Below, in pieces: positions 19,054 to 27,690 of a stretch of DNA of 64,000 nt. A program made the translations under genes and the position numbers. The notes beneath the pieces are model-generated. The model did no database searches. It worked only from the letters and a program-made list of their open reading frames with translations, and had not been told where the DNA came from. Within the stretch, counting starts at the first letter, position 1. Each line of letters opens with the position of its first letter. The stretch is taken from NCBI GenBank assembly GCA_036268425.1, contig DATAUE010000028.1:61193-125192 (forward strand), read 5' to 3'. Source of the stretch: DATARH01 sp036268425 (GTDB taxonomy: Bacteria; Pseudomonadota; Alphaproteobacteria; ATCC43930; CGMCC-115725).

Positions 19054-19766
19054 GCCATCGCACGGTCTAGCGCGCACTGCCACTCGCCGCTCGCAAAGGC
19101 GGCGCCGAGCCAGTCGTCGATATATCGCTTCATTACTGGGTCGCGGGCAAACATGTACGCCTTTTCAAGCCGGGTAAACGGCGCCGCGACGGGAGCTGCA
19201 CATAATTCGGGGTGAAGCTGCGCTTGGTGGTCGGCTTCGAGGCCGTCGGTCACCATCACATCGGCGCGGCCGGCGACGATCTCCAGAAACACGCTGGCAT
19301 TGTCGTGATGGATCGTAATGTCGGCATCGGAGAAGTTGGTACGGGCAAAGGCTTCGTTGGCCGAGCCGGGGTTGGCGATGACGCGTACGTCCGGCCGGTT
19401 GATCGCGGCAATGCTGGTATAGCGCTCGCGATCCTCGCGCCGGCACAGCGGCCGCTTGCCGTCGACAAAGGTTGGAACCGAGAAGAAGGCCCGTTCGGCG
19501 CGCGGCGCGGTCACCGTCACCCCGCCCATCGCGATATCGAAGCGGCCGGCCAGAAAATGGTCGAGCAGGTCGACCCACACCGATGGCACAAACGCCACCC
19601 GTACCCCGAGCCTCGCCGCCAGATCATGCGCCATGTCGATATCGGCACCGCGATACGAGCCATCGGCTTGCAACAGGCTGAACGGCGTATAATCGCCGGT
19701 TGTCCCGACTCGCAACACACCGGCCGCACGAATACGGCTGAGGGTGGGTGAAGTCTCAGCGGTCAT
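19038..19766 (-). CDS. PheC-like cyclohexadienyl dehydratase / family-3 solute-binding fold
   Basis: 242 aa from the ATG at 19766. The fold is that of periplasmic binding proteins, but the sequence follows PheC, which converts prephenate or arogenate to phenylpyruvate or phenylalanine. Points of match: RVGTTGDYTPFSLLQADGSY, ADIDMAHDLAARLGVRVAFV, RFDIAMGGVTVTAPRAERAF, VIANPGSANEAFARTNF, HHDNASVFLEIVAGRADVMVTD and LHPELCAAPVAAPFT. Unlike Pseudomonas PheC there is no signal peptide at either possible start (19766 or 19802), so the protein should be cytoplasmic. An amino-acid ABC binding protein is the alternative, but there are no transporter genes nearby. Confidence 0.75.
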   Translation of the reverse strand: MTAETSPTLSRIRAAGVLRVGTTGDYTPFSLLQADGSYRGADIDMAHDLAARLGVRVAFVPSVWVDLLDHFLAGRFDIAMGGVTVTAPRAERAFFSVPTFVDGKRPLCRREDRERYTSIAAINRPDVRVIANPGSANEAFARTNFSDADITIHHDNASVFLEIVAGRADVMVTDGLEADHQAQLHPELCAAPVAAPFTRLEKAYMFARDPVMKRYIDDWLGAAFASGEWQCALDRAMAHDLP

Positions 19767-19829
19767 CCGTGATGCTTCCGGGGTATTGCAGGATGGGAAC
19801 AAAACAGGACGCGTTGTTAAAATTACCTT

Positions 19830-19865
19830 GTCATGTCATCCCGACCTTCGCCGAGAGGACATGAC
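19830..19865. repeat. Intergenic palindromic repeat, GTCATCCCG type
   Basis: GTCATGTC (19830-19837) pairs with GACATGAC (19858-19865). The interior carries GTCATCCCGACCTTCGCC, closely resembling the perfect hairpin at 32681-32708; a half copy lies near 14566-14583. It is a dispersed intergenic element. Confidence 0.5.
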
Positions 19866-19892
19866 GATACTTCTGAAAAAATTATATTTACA

Positions 19893-21041
19893 TTACTCGC
19901 TGGGACGTTCGTACCAGATGCGGCCGTCTTTGATTGTCGTGCGGGTGACGAGGCGCTCCTTGGCGGTCACCGTGTTGCCGTCGCTGTCGGTGAATTGGGT
20001 GTTTTCATTGCGCCGCTCGATCAAAGCGAGGTCGGCGTTGGCGCCGGGTTTCAGCGTGCCGACCGTACCCTCGTATCCCAGGATTTTTGCCGGTGCGGCG
20101 GTGGCGCGCTGCACCAAATCCTCGATCGACATGCCGAAATGCAGCAGCTTCGACATTGTCGTCATCAAATCCCACACCGGGCCACGGGTGGCGCTGGTCA
20201 GCGTCAGGTCAGTTGAGATCGTGTCCGGCAGAAAGCCTTGGTCGAGCGCCTTTTCGATCATCGGAAAGTTGAAATGGCTGCGGCCGTGGGCGCAGTCGAA
20301 GATGATGCCGTGCCGCTGCGCCTCGACGACCTCTTTCAGCAACAACTGCTTTTCCTGGCCCATGATGCCGTGGGCGCGGCCGTGATAGCAGTGGGTGATA
20401 ATGTCGCCGGGGATCATCTCGGCGAGGATGTCGGGCAGGGGAATCGGCGAGTCGGTGATGTGGATCATCAGCGGCACATTCGCCATCGCCGCAGTTTTGC
20501 GCGCCATCTTGACCGGCTCGGTGGAGTATTCCCAAACCAGGTTCGGGCCATAGCGCAACTTGACGCCGATCGCGAGATCGGGGTTTTCGACGATCGTGCG
20601 GGCGCAGCCTTCGGGGTCGGCATAAGGGAAATGCGACAGCTCCCCGCGCCGCGCCGTACCGACGATGCCGATCGCCGACAAATTCACAAACGCGCGCACC
20701 CGCGTGCGCACCGCAGTATCGAGAATATGCCGCAGGCCGGCGAAGGTCGCCGAGCCGGTACTGCCGGCGTCGCACATCGTCGTGACGCCGCTCTGGCTGC
20801 AGTAATGGTCGGTATGGCCCCCCATATCGTGCGAGTTGACAAAGATATGCGCGTGGATATCGACCAGCCCCGGCGTCACCAGCAGACCGCGCGCGCTGAT
20901 CGCCCGCCGCGCCTCGCTGGCCGGCAAAGACGCGCCGACCTCAACGATCTTGCCTCCGCTGATCCCGACATCGAGCGCGCCGCGCAACCCGGCGCCAGGG
21001 TCTAACACCTCGCCATGCTGCACCAGCAAATCGTATTTCAT
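19893..21041 (-). CDS. Amidohydrolase/deacetylase-family metallohydrolase
   Basis: 382 aa, TIM-barrel amidohydrolase with the N-terminal beta-sandwich (YDLLVQHGEVLDPGAGLRG). Metal ligands seen: VDIHAHIF (about 62-69), a candidate carboxylated Lys in AIGVKLRYG, HITD, HCYHGRAHG, and a late Asp in STDLTLTSATRG. The closest family I can name is COG3964 dihydroorotase-like deacetylases. Substrate unknown. First of three amidohydrolase genes on this strand between 19.9 and 24.0 kb. Confidence 0.85.
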   Translation of the reverse strand: MKYDLLVQHGEVLDPGAGLRGALDVGISGGKIVEVGASLPASEARRAISARGLLVTPGLVDIHAHIFVNSHDMGGHTDHYCSQSGVTTMCDAGSTGSATFAGLRHILDTAVRTRVRAFVNLSAIGIVGTARRGELSHFPYADPEGCARTIVENPDLAIGVKLRYGPNLVWEYSTEPVKMARKTAAMANVPLMIHITDSPIPLPDILAEMIPGDIITHCYHGRAHGIMGQEKQLLLKEVVEAQRHGIIFDCAHGRSHFNFPMIEKALDQGFLPDTISTDLTLTSATRGPVWDLMTTMSKLLHFGMSIEDLVQRATAAPAKILGYEGTVGTLKPGANADLALIERRNENTQFTDSDGNTVTAKERLVTRTTIKDGRIWYERPSE

Positions 21042-21105
21042 ATCACTCCCCCTCGAAGGCCCAGCACCCTCAAAGCGAATGCGGGCCGCTGGCTGACCGT
21101 AAGGT

Positions 21106-21498
21106 TTATTTTCGCTCCACGAAGATCTGCTTGCAGTCCGCCGAACCGGTATTCTCGGCCGAATGCCCAGTCGTGATTGGCGACGCGAAGGCGGTATCGG
21201 CCTTTCGCGTCCCCTCGCGAATCACCTTGCCGTTGGCGTCGTACAGCTTGGTCGTGCAGTCGGTCACGTCGTAAACGATGGCCGGAAGTAGGTGAGAGTG
21301 CAGTTTATCGTGCACTCCCGGTTTGCGGATTGCCTCGATCACTCGAAAATGGTCATCCTCAAAAATGACCTTGTATACGTCGGGATCACCCTGGTAGGTC
21401 GGCGGCGCGTTCTGAGCCAGCGCCGCTGAGCCAAGCCACAGGAGAGAGGCGACGCTCAGAGCAAATGTGTTGAGCGCAAAGTTGCTTTTCCGGTCCAT
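21106..21498 (-). CDS. Secreted cupin-like protein
   Basis: 130 aa from the ATG at 21498 (MDRKSNFALNTFALSV). A signal peptide ends near SAALAQ. The mature part holds a cupin-type pattern: VIFEDDHFRVIEA, then KLHSHLLPAIVYDV with two His, and a second half with GHSAENTGSADCKQIFVE. Probably periplasmic small-molecule or metal binding. It sits between two amidohydrolase genes on the same strand. Not assigned to a specific enzyme. Confidence 0.7.
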   Translation of the reverse strand: MDRKSNFALNTFALSVASLLWLGSAALAQNAPPTYQGDPDVYKVIFEDDHFRVIEAIRKPGVHDKLHSHLLPAIVYDVTDCTTKLYDANGKVIREGTRKADTAFASPITTGHSAENTGSADCKQIFVERK

Positions 21499-21550
21499 TG
21501 CTTTCCTTTCGCGGGCGTCCACGTCGGCCGCCGCTCATAGTTAAGGGCGA

Positions 21551-22750
21551 TCAGCCCTTGATCCGCGGGCAGAGCCGCAAGGCATTTTCACCGAGCAGTT
21601 TCTTGCGGGCGCTTTCCTTGAGGCGCGGGCGCCCGACCGTCTGCTCGACGCTTTCCGGCCAGGCGCTGTCGCCGTGCGGCCAGTCGCTGGCGAACAGCCA
21701 CATATCCTCGCCCAATTCCTCGACGCAGAATTCGAGCGAGCGCTCCCAGCTGTCGATGCCGTGGAAGTAGCGACCCTCGGCCAGCACCTCGCGCGGCATG
21801 CGCTTCAAATTCGGCACGTGGCCCGGCGACATCAGGTAATGCGTGTCGAGCCGGTCGAGCGCCGCCGGCACCCAGCCGCCGCCGGTTTCGATGATGGCGG
21901 CGCGCAGCCGCGGAAACAGCTCGAAAATGCCGCCGCCGATCAGCGCGCCCATCGCCGCCATGCCGGCCCACGGGTTGGAAAAGCCGTGCAGCAGGAACCA
22001 CGCGCCGTCGAGGTCGAACGTGCCCGGCCCATAAGGTGGCCGCGCCGTCCCGCCATGCGCCAGGAGCGGCAGGTCAAGCGACTGCGCCGCATCGTAGATC
22101 GGGTGAAAATCCGGGTTGTCGAGCAGCCGCTTGCCCGGCCCTTGCGGCGACACATAGACGCCGACAAGGTTCGGGTCGCGTTCGGCCCAATACTTGATTT
22201 CGGAGACGCCGCTTTCGATGTCGCGCATGTTGGCGACGATGGTCCATTTGAGACGGGTCGGCGCCTGTTTGCAGAAATCCGCGACCCAGCGGTGGTAGGC
22301 GCGGTAGAGGGCGCTTTCGAAACCGAGATCGCGCAGCGCGCAATAGCTCGACACATGCGTCGGAAACAGGACGCCGATATCGACCGACGCCTTGTCCATG
22401 TCCTCGATACGGGCCTTGATGTCCCAGTTCACCTCCGGGCGGATCGGCGGCAGCGAATCCTTGCGCCCTGGCGGAAAGGCGATACGGCCGTGTTCCATCT
22501 CGGAGCGGCCGGTCAGCCCGAACGTGTCGCGCACCCCGAGCGCACGGCCTGTTTCAAGCTGTTCGACAATCGCGGTGCGGCTGCCGAACAGGGCATAGCG
22601 GTCGCCCTTTTTCTCCTGGTTGGCGACCGCCTCGCATAGAAGCTGATAGGGCGCGCGATAGGCCGAATCGATGTAATCGAGGTAGAAGCGATCGGCGCGC
22701 TCGCGGATATGTGCGTCCATGTCGACGACCAGGTGCCCGTTCCAACTCAT
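21551..22750 (-). CDS. Amidohydrolase-2 family protein
   Basis: 399 aa from the ATG at 22750, chosen for the GGAGAACC ribosome site just upstream; a longer frame to 22876 is not family-like. PF04909-type TIM barrel: N-terminal VVDMDAHIRE (D-x-H), IEDMDKASVDIGVLFPTHVSS, LPLLAHGG, IIETGGGWVP, and the late metal site FASDWPHGDSAWPES. Members act as decarboxylases or hydrolases on aromatic ring-cleavage products. It is 34 bp below a paralogous gene with the same architecture, so the two are likely co-transcribed. Confidence 0.85.
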   Translation of the reverse strand: MSWNGHLVVDMDAHIRERADRFYLDYIDSAYRAPYQLLCEAVANQEKKGDRYALFGSRTAIVEQLETGRALGVRDTFGLTGRSEMEHGRIAFPPGRKDSLPPIRPEVNWDIKARIEDMDKASVDIGVLFPTHVSSYCALRDLGFESALYRAYHRWVADFCKQAPTRLKWTIVANMRDIESGVSEIKYWAERDPNLVGVYVSPQGPGKRLLDNPDFHPIYDAAQSLDLPLLAHGGTARPPYGPGTFDLDGAWFLLHGFSNPWAGMAAMGALIGGGIFELFPRLRAAIIETGGGWVPAALDRLDTHYLMSPGHVPNLKRMPREVLAEGRYFHGIDSWERSLEFCVEELGEDMWLFASDWPHGDSAWPESVEQTVGRPRLKESARKKLLGENALRLCPRIKG

Positions 22751-22784
22751 CGCGGTTCTCCTTCCCTCGATCGATCGTGCGTGC

Positions 22785-23993
22785 TTAGGCGCGTCCGGCG
22801 ATATTGTCGTGGCGTTTGGCGGCAATCGCGGCTTTGTCGAAATCAGCGTCGCTGAAGCCATAGAGGCGGGCGCCACCCGATAAAATCTTCCCTGCGATAT
22901 CCGGCGTAATGCTGGGATTGGTCATCACGCGGGTCGATACGTCGGGAAAACTCGAATCGAAATGCGGGAAGTCGCTCGACACGCAGATATTCTCGGCGCT
23001 GCCCAGCAACTCCACAACCGAACCGACTTCGCGCTCGCCGCTTTCGATCGCCGAAAAGCAGTTGCGCTGCCAATATTCCAGCGGCGACAGCTTCAGATAA
23101 GGCGCATCGGCGTCCTGGTGCTGCCGCAAATCCCATTCGATGCGGCCAAGCAGCCCCGGCACCCACCAGCTCTGCGCTTCGAGAAACGCCACCTTGAGCT
23201 TCGGGTAGAACTCGAAGATGCCGCCGAGCATCAGCGCGATCAGCGCCAATTGCATTTCGGTCGAGTGGCTCGCGACGTGGCGCATAAAGCGGTTTTCGCC
23301 AAAGCGCGGCTCGATTGTCGAATAATACGAGCCGGTGCCCTCGTGAAAGCACATCGGCACGCCAAACTCCTGCAGCATGGCGTAAAGCGGGTCCCAATAG
23401 CTGGAATGCCAATACCGCCCGTTGAGGTAATTGGGCCGCACAAAGGCGCCGACCGCACCGTATTCGGTGACGCAGCGGTACAATTCCTGGCACGCCAGAT
23501 TGACGTCGTGCATCGGCAGCATCGCCGCCATCTTGAGCTGGTCCGGGCTGTGCTGGCAGAATTCGTGCAGCCAGTCATTGTAGGCGCGGCAGATCGCGGC
23601 GGAGAATTGCGGGTCCATATTGTCGCGCGCCAGAAACGACAGGCCGATCGTCGGAAACAACACGGCGATGTCGATTCCTTCCAGCGCCATGCCCATGACC
23701 TGCGACTCGGCATCGTAGCCGCGCTCGACCGCGAACATGACGTTGTTGTTGGCGCGTTTCGACACCAGCGGCCCGCGAATGCGGTTGTACTGCGAGATGT
23801 TGCCGTCATTGTTCAAGGGTTGGCCGTCAAAAAACCATAGCGGCCGCCCGCGCATCCCGGTGGAGCCGCCGTCGACCCGCCGCGCCGTCGAGGTGACACG
23901 CGATTTGAATTTTGGGTCGAGGTGTTTATCGAACAGGTCGATCGGCTCCATGATGTGCATGTCGCAATCGACAAACCGGTAACCGTCTTTCAT
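22785..23993 (-). CDS. Amidohydrolase-2 family protein (paralogue of its neighbour)
   Basis: 402 aa from the ATG at 23993 (MKDGYRFVDCDMHIMEP). Same architecture as the 21551-22750 product: VDCDMHIMEPIDLFDKHL, ALEGIDIAVLFPTIGLSF, GVPMCFHEGTGSYYS, KVAFLEAQSWWVPGLLGRIE, and CVSSDFPHFDSSFPDVS. The unannotated upstream part of the open frame is antisense to hppA and is not coding. Substrate unknown; these two likely act on related compounds. Confidence 0.85.
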   Translation of the reverse strand: MKDGYRFVDCDMHIMEPIDLFDKHLDPKFKSRVTSTARRVDGGSTGMRGRPLWFFDGQPLNNDGNISQYNRIRGPLVSKRANNNVMFAVERGYDAESQVMGMALEGIDIAVLFPTIGLSFLARDNMDPQFSAAICRAYNDWLHEFCQHSPDQLKMAAMLPMHDVNLACQELYRCVTEYGAVGAFVRPNYLNGRYWHSSYWDPLYAMLQEFGVPMCFHEGTGSYYSTIEPRFGENRFMRHVASHSTEMQLALIALMLGGIFEFYPKLKVAFLEAQSWWVPGLLGRIEWDLRQHQDADAPYLKLSPLEYWQRNCFSAIESGEREVGSVVELLGSAENICVSSDFPHFDSSFPDVSTRVMTNPSITPDIAGKILSGGARLYGFSDADFDKAAIAAKRHDNIAGRA

Positions 23994-24072
23994 GGCTCGC
24001 TCTCCGCAAGATTGCGCTCGGCTGGCAGGGCGTAACGGTGCGCCGCCGGGCTGCGGAGCGCAAGTCCGGGCA

Positions 24073-24104
24073 ATAAAAAACCCTCTCCCCGGCCGGGGAG
24101 AGGG
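24073..24104 (-). terminator. Rho-independent terminator of hppA
   Basis: On the minus strand CCCTCTCCCC-GGCC-GGGGAGAGGG (24104-24081) is followed by TTTTTTATTG. It lies 33 bp past the hppA stop. Strong GC stem plus T-run. Confidence 0.85.
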
Positions 24105-24136
24105 TTGGTGCGGCGGGAAGCGTTCTGCTCGTCGAT

Positions 24137-26236
24137 TCAGCCGGCCATCCAGCGGCCGAGGATCGCCAGCAACAGCAACGCGACGATGTTGGTGATCTTG
24201 ATCATCGGGTTGACGGCCGGGCCGGCGGTGTCCTTGTACGGGTCGCCGACCGTGTCGCCGGTCACTGCGGCGTGATGGGCGTCGGAGCCCTTGCCGCCGT
24301 GGTGGCCTTCCTCGATGTATTTCTTGGCGTTGTCCCAGGCGCCGCCGCCTGAGGTCATTGAAATCGCGACAAACAGGCCGGTCACGATCGTTCCGAGCAG
24401 CATCGCCCCCAGGGCGCTGAATGCCGCGGCCTGACCGGCGATCGCTTCGATCACGAAAAACAGCACGATCGGCGCCAGTACCGGCAACAGGGACGGGATG
24501 ATCATCTCGCGGATCGCCGCCTTGGTCAGCATGTCGACGGCGCGGCCGTAATCGGGCTTGGCCGTTCCCTCCATGATCCCTGGGATCTCGCGGAACTGGC
24601 GGCGCACCTCGACGACGATCGCGCCGGCGGAGCGGCCAACCGCCTGCATGCCGAGCGCCCCGAACAGGTAGGGCAGCAGGCCGCCGAGGAACAATCCGAT
24701 CACGACATACGGGTCCTGCAACGCGAAGCGCACATCGAGATGCGGGAAGTAATGCTTGAGGTCTTCGGTATAAGCGGCGAACAGCACGACCGAAGCGAGA
24801 CCGGCCGACCCGATCGCGTAGCCCTTGGTGACCGCCTTGGTGGTATTGCCGACCGCGTCGAGCGCATCGGTGGTGCGCCGCACTTCCGGCGGTAAATCCG
24901 CCATTTCGGCGATGCCGCCGGCATTGTCGGTGACCGGGCCGTAGGCGTCGAGCGCGACAATCATCCCGGCCAGCGCCAGCATCGTCGTCGCCGCGATTGC
25001 TATGCCGAACAATCCGGCACAGAGAAATGCGACGACGATACCGACGCAGATCACGATGACAGGCAACGCGGTCGCTTCCATCGACACCGCGAGGCCCTGG
25101 ATCACATTGGTGCCGTGCCCGGTCGTTGACGACAGCGCGACGCTGCGCACCGGGCGGTATTCGGTGGACGTATAATATTCCGTAATCCACACCAAGAGGC
25201 CGGTCACCGCCAACCCGACGATCGCGCACCAGAACAGGTTGAGGCCAGTAACGCTGGCGCCACTGATCTCCGGCCAGCGCTCGCTGAAGCCGATCAGCGC
25301 GTAGATGACGCAGGCAATCGCCCCGGCCGACAGGATGCCGGTGACGATCAGCCCTTTGTAGAGCGCCCGCATGATGCCGTTATCGGCGCCCAGCCGGACA
25401 AAAAACGTGCCGATTACCGAAGTCACGATGCAGACGCCACCGATCACCAGCGGCAGCATCAGAATGCGGTCGAGCAGCGGCTGCGCGAAAAAGATCGCCG
25501 CCAGCAGCATCGTCGCGACAATCGTTACGACATAGGTTTCGAACAGATCGGCCGCCATCCCGGCGCAATCGCCGACATTGTCGCCGACATTGTCGGCGAT
25601 GACCGCGGGGTTGCGGGGGTCATCCTCGGGAATGCCGGCCTCGACTTTGCCGACGAGGTCGGCGCCGACATCGGCGCCCTTGGTGAAGATGCCGCCGCCG
25701 AGCCGCGCGAAAATCGAGATCAGCGAGGCGCCGAACCCGAGCGCCACCATCGCTTCAAGCACCGAGCGGAGGTCGTCGGCCGGGGTAATCGCGCGCAGGA
25801 TGAAATAATAGATGCCGGCGCCGAGCAGCCCCAGCCCGACCACCAGCATGCCGGTCACCGCGCCCGCCCGAAAGGCAATGTCGAGCCCGGCGGCAAGCCC
25901 GCTGCGCGCCGCCTGCGCGGTGCGCACATTGGCCCGCACCGACACGTTCATGCCGATATAGCCGGCAGCACCGGACAGCACCGCGCCGATCAGGTAGCCG
26001 ACTGCGACCTTGAGGCCGAGGGTTACCCCGAGAATGATCAGAATCAGCACCCCGACGATCGCGATCGTGCGGTATTGCCGGTTCAGATAGGCGCTGGCGC
26101 CAAGCTGTACCGCAGCGGAAATTTCCTGCATGCGGGCATTTCCGGCATTCGCCGCCAGCACGCTGCGGCTCGTCAACAATCCGTAGACCAGCGCCAGCAG
26201 ACCGCAAACGATGACGAGAATATAGGCCGACGCCAT
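24137..26236 (-). CDS. hppA: Membrane-bound H+-translocating pyrophosphatase, K+-independent type
   Basis: Couples pyrophosphate hydrolysis to proton pumping across the membrane. 699 aa with about 16 membrane helices. The pyrophosphate site is clear: FTKGADVGADLVGKVEAGI, DNVGDNVGDCAGMAADLFE, DAYGPVTDNAGGIAEM and the C-terminal GGAWDNAKKYIEEG with GDTVGDPYKDTAGPAVNPM. The subtype position reads GNTTKAVTKG; Lys here (where K+-dependent enzymes have Ala) indicates K+ independence and proton rather than sodium pumping. ATG at 26236 preferred over TTG at 26239. Confidence 0.96.
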   Translation of the reverse strand: MASAYILVIVCGLLALVYGLLTSRSVLAANAGNARMQEISAAVQLGASAYLNRQYRTIAIVGVLILIILGVTLGLKVAVGYLIGAVLSGAAGYIGMNVSVRANVRTAQAARSGLAAGLDIAFRAGAVTGMLVVGLGLLGAGIYYFILRAITPADDLRSVLEAMVALGFGASLISIFARLGGGIFTKGADVGADLVGKVEAGIPEDDPRNPAVIADNVGDNVGDCAGMAADLFETYVVTIVATMLLAAIFFAQPLLDRILMLPLVIGGVCIVTSVIGTFFVRLGADNGIMRALYKGLIVTGILSAGAIACVIYALIGFSERWPEISGASVTGLNLFWCAIVGLAVTGLLVWITEYYTSTEYRPVRSVALSSTTGHGTNVIQGLAVSMEATALPVIVICVGIVVAFLCAGLFGIAIAATTMLALAGMIVALDAYGPVTDNAGGIAEMADLPPEVRRTTDALDAVGNTTKAVTKGYAIGSAGLASVVLFAAYTEDLKHYFPHLDVRFALQDPYVVIGLFLGGLLPYLFGALGMQAVGRSAGAIVVEVRRQFREIPGIMEGTAKPDYGRAVDMLTKAAIREMIIPSLLPVLAPIVLFFVIEAIAGQAAAFSALGAMLLGTIVTGLFVAISMTSGGGAWDNAKKYIEEGHHGGKGSDAHHAAVTGDTVGDPYKDTAGPAVNPMIKITNIVALLLLAILGRWMAG

Positions 26237-26265
26237 CAATCAGTTTCCCTTGCAAGCACGCGTAC

Positions 26266-26311
26266 ACAAAAAAGCCTGCCCGCGCCCGCGCGCCCTGCGC
26301 GGCGGGGCAGG
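26266..26311 (-). terminator. Terminator of the MFS gene
   Basis: On the minus strand CCTGCCCCGC ... GCGGGCAGG forms a long GC-rich stem, followed by CTTTTTTGTG just upstream of hppA. It would end transcription of the 26410-27624 gene and separate it from hppA. Confidence 0.65.
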
Positions 26312-26409
26312 TCAGGGCGCCGAAACCATGCCAGAAGGCACCTTTTTAGGCAACCGCCGGATGAATCTGCTTTGGCGATGCTCCAGTGCCGGGAGCAGGC
26401 CTCGGCGCG

Positions 26410-27624
26410 TCACGAACCCGCATAATGCGGCAAAGAGGCGGTGCTGCGCCAGCGCCACCACAGGATGACGCAAGCCGCGACCGCGACAAACGGCATCACC
26501 GCCACCTGGACCACGGACCAGCCAAGCCCGGACAGCAGCGCGCCGGAGGCAAATGACGACATCGCCACCGTGCCGAACACCAGAAAATCGTTGAGCGCCT
26601 GCACCTTACCCTTTTCTTCCGGCGTGTAGGTACGGGTCAGCAGCGTCGTGGCGCCGACAAACAGAAAATTCCAGCCCATTCCGAGCGCCACATTGGCGGC
26701 CCAGAAATTGGCGACCGTCAACCCTGCGAGATTGACGCCGCAACACACCAGAAACAACGCTGCGCCGGTCATCAGAATACGGACGACGCCAAACCGTGCG
26801 ATCAGATGCCCCGTGACAAAGCTCGGTGCATACATGCCGAGCGCATGCCATTGCAGAACAAAGGCGGCGTCGCCGAAAACATGGCCGCAACCGAGCATCG
26901 CAATCGGCGTCGCGGTCATCACCAGCGCCATGACGCCATAGCCGACCATCGCGGCGACAACCGCGGCGATAAAGGTCGGCTGCGCGGCGATCCGGGCGAG
27001 CGGGCGGCCGCGATTGCTCAGCAGCAATGGCGGCGGTTTCGGAATGTCGATAAAGCACAGCAGCAGCGCCGCTGCGAAACACAGAGCGATGATCACGACA
27101 TAGCAGCCCGCGAACAGCACTGGCGCGAACAACTCGCTCGACCATTTCGCGGTTTCCGGCCCGAACACGGCCGACACGACCCCGCCTGCCAGCACCAGCG
27201 AGATCGCCTTTGAGCGAAACCCCTCATCGGCTGCTTCGGAGGCGGCAAAGCGGTATTGCTGAGCGGTGCCGTTATAGGTGCCGAGCAGAAATGTGCCGAC
27301 GCAGAACAGCACAAAATCGGCGTGAAACACCGCGATCGCGGCGACCGCGGCGCCGGTCGCGCCGAGCGAGGCGCCGATCCAGAAGCCGGGGCGACGGCCG
27401 ATCCGTGCCATCAGCAACGCCATCGGAATTGTCGCGCTCATCATGCCGGTCATCTGCACCGCGATCGGCAAGGTCGATAAGGCCTTGTCAGGCGCCAGCA
27501 TGCTGCCGACGATCGACCCCGTGGTTGCGACGATGCTGGCGCCGGTCATCGCCAGCGCCTGGCACATCGCCAGCATCAACACCGTGCGGCGAGCCGTTTG
27601 CGGCGCGGGGACGGCAAGGCTCAT
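26410..27624 (-). CDS. Major facilitator superfamily transporter
   Basis: 404 aa with twelve predicted helices. The MFS loop motif between helices 2 and 3 appears as LLMARIGRRPGFWIGASLGA. The second half repeats the pattern with GHLIARFGVVRILMTGA. The late segment TYTPEEKGKVQALNDFLVFG is typical of uncharacterised drug-type proton antiporters. Substrate unknown. The start ATG at 27624 is supported by the usual short polar leader. Confidence 0.87.
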   Translation of the reverse strand: MSLAVPAPQTARRTVLMLAMCQALAMTGASIVATTGSIVGSMLAPDKALSTLPIAVQMTGMMSATIPMALLMARIGRRPGFWIGASLGATGAAVAAIAVFHADFVLFCVGTFLLGTYNGTAQQYRFAASEAADEGFRSKAISLVLAGGVVSAVFGPETAKWSSELFAPVLFAGCYVVIIALCFAAALLLCFIDIPKPPPLLLSNRGRPLARIAAQPTFIAAVVAAMVGYGVMALVMTATPIAMLGCGHVFGDAAFVLQWHALGMYAPSFVTGHLIARFGVVRILMTGAALFLVCCGVNLAGLTVANFWAANVALGMGWNFLFVGATTLLTRTYTPEEKGKVQALNDFLVFGTVAMSSFASGALLSGLGWSVVQVAVMPFVAVAACVILWWRWRSTASLPHYAGS

Positions 27625-27690
27625 GCGATATTCACCCTATTGCCGGCGCATGCTCGCCGAGGCGGTGTGCACCGCCCGGCCGGGTCGTTA

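Noticed and set aside
24000..25229. N-terminal 410-codon extension of the amidohydrolase at 22785-23993
   Set aside because: It lies in a different frame of hppA on the same strand and spans a clear terminator; its composition is Arg-rich and unlike either protein.
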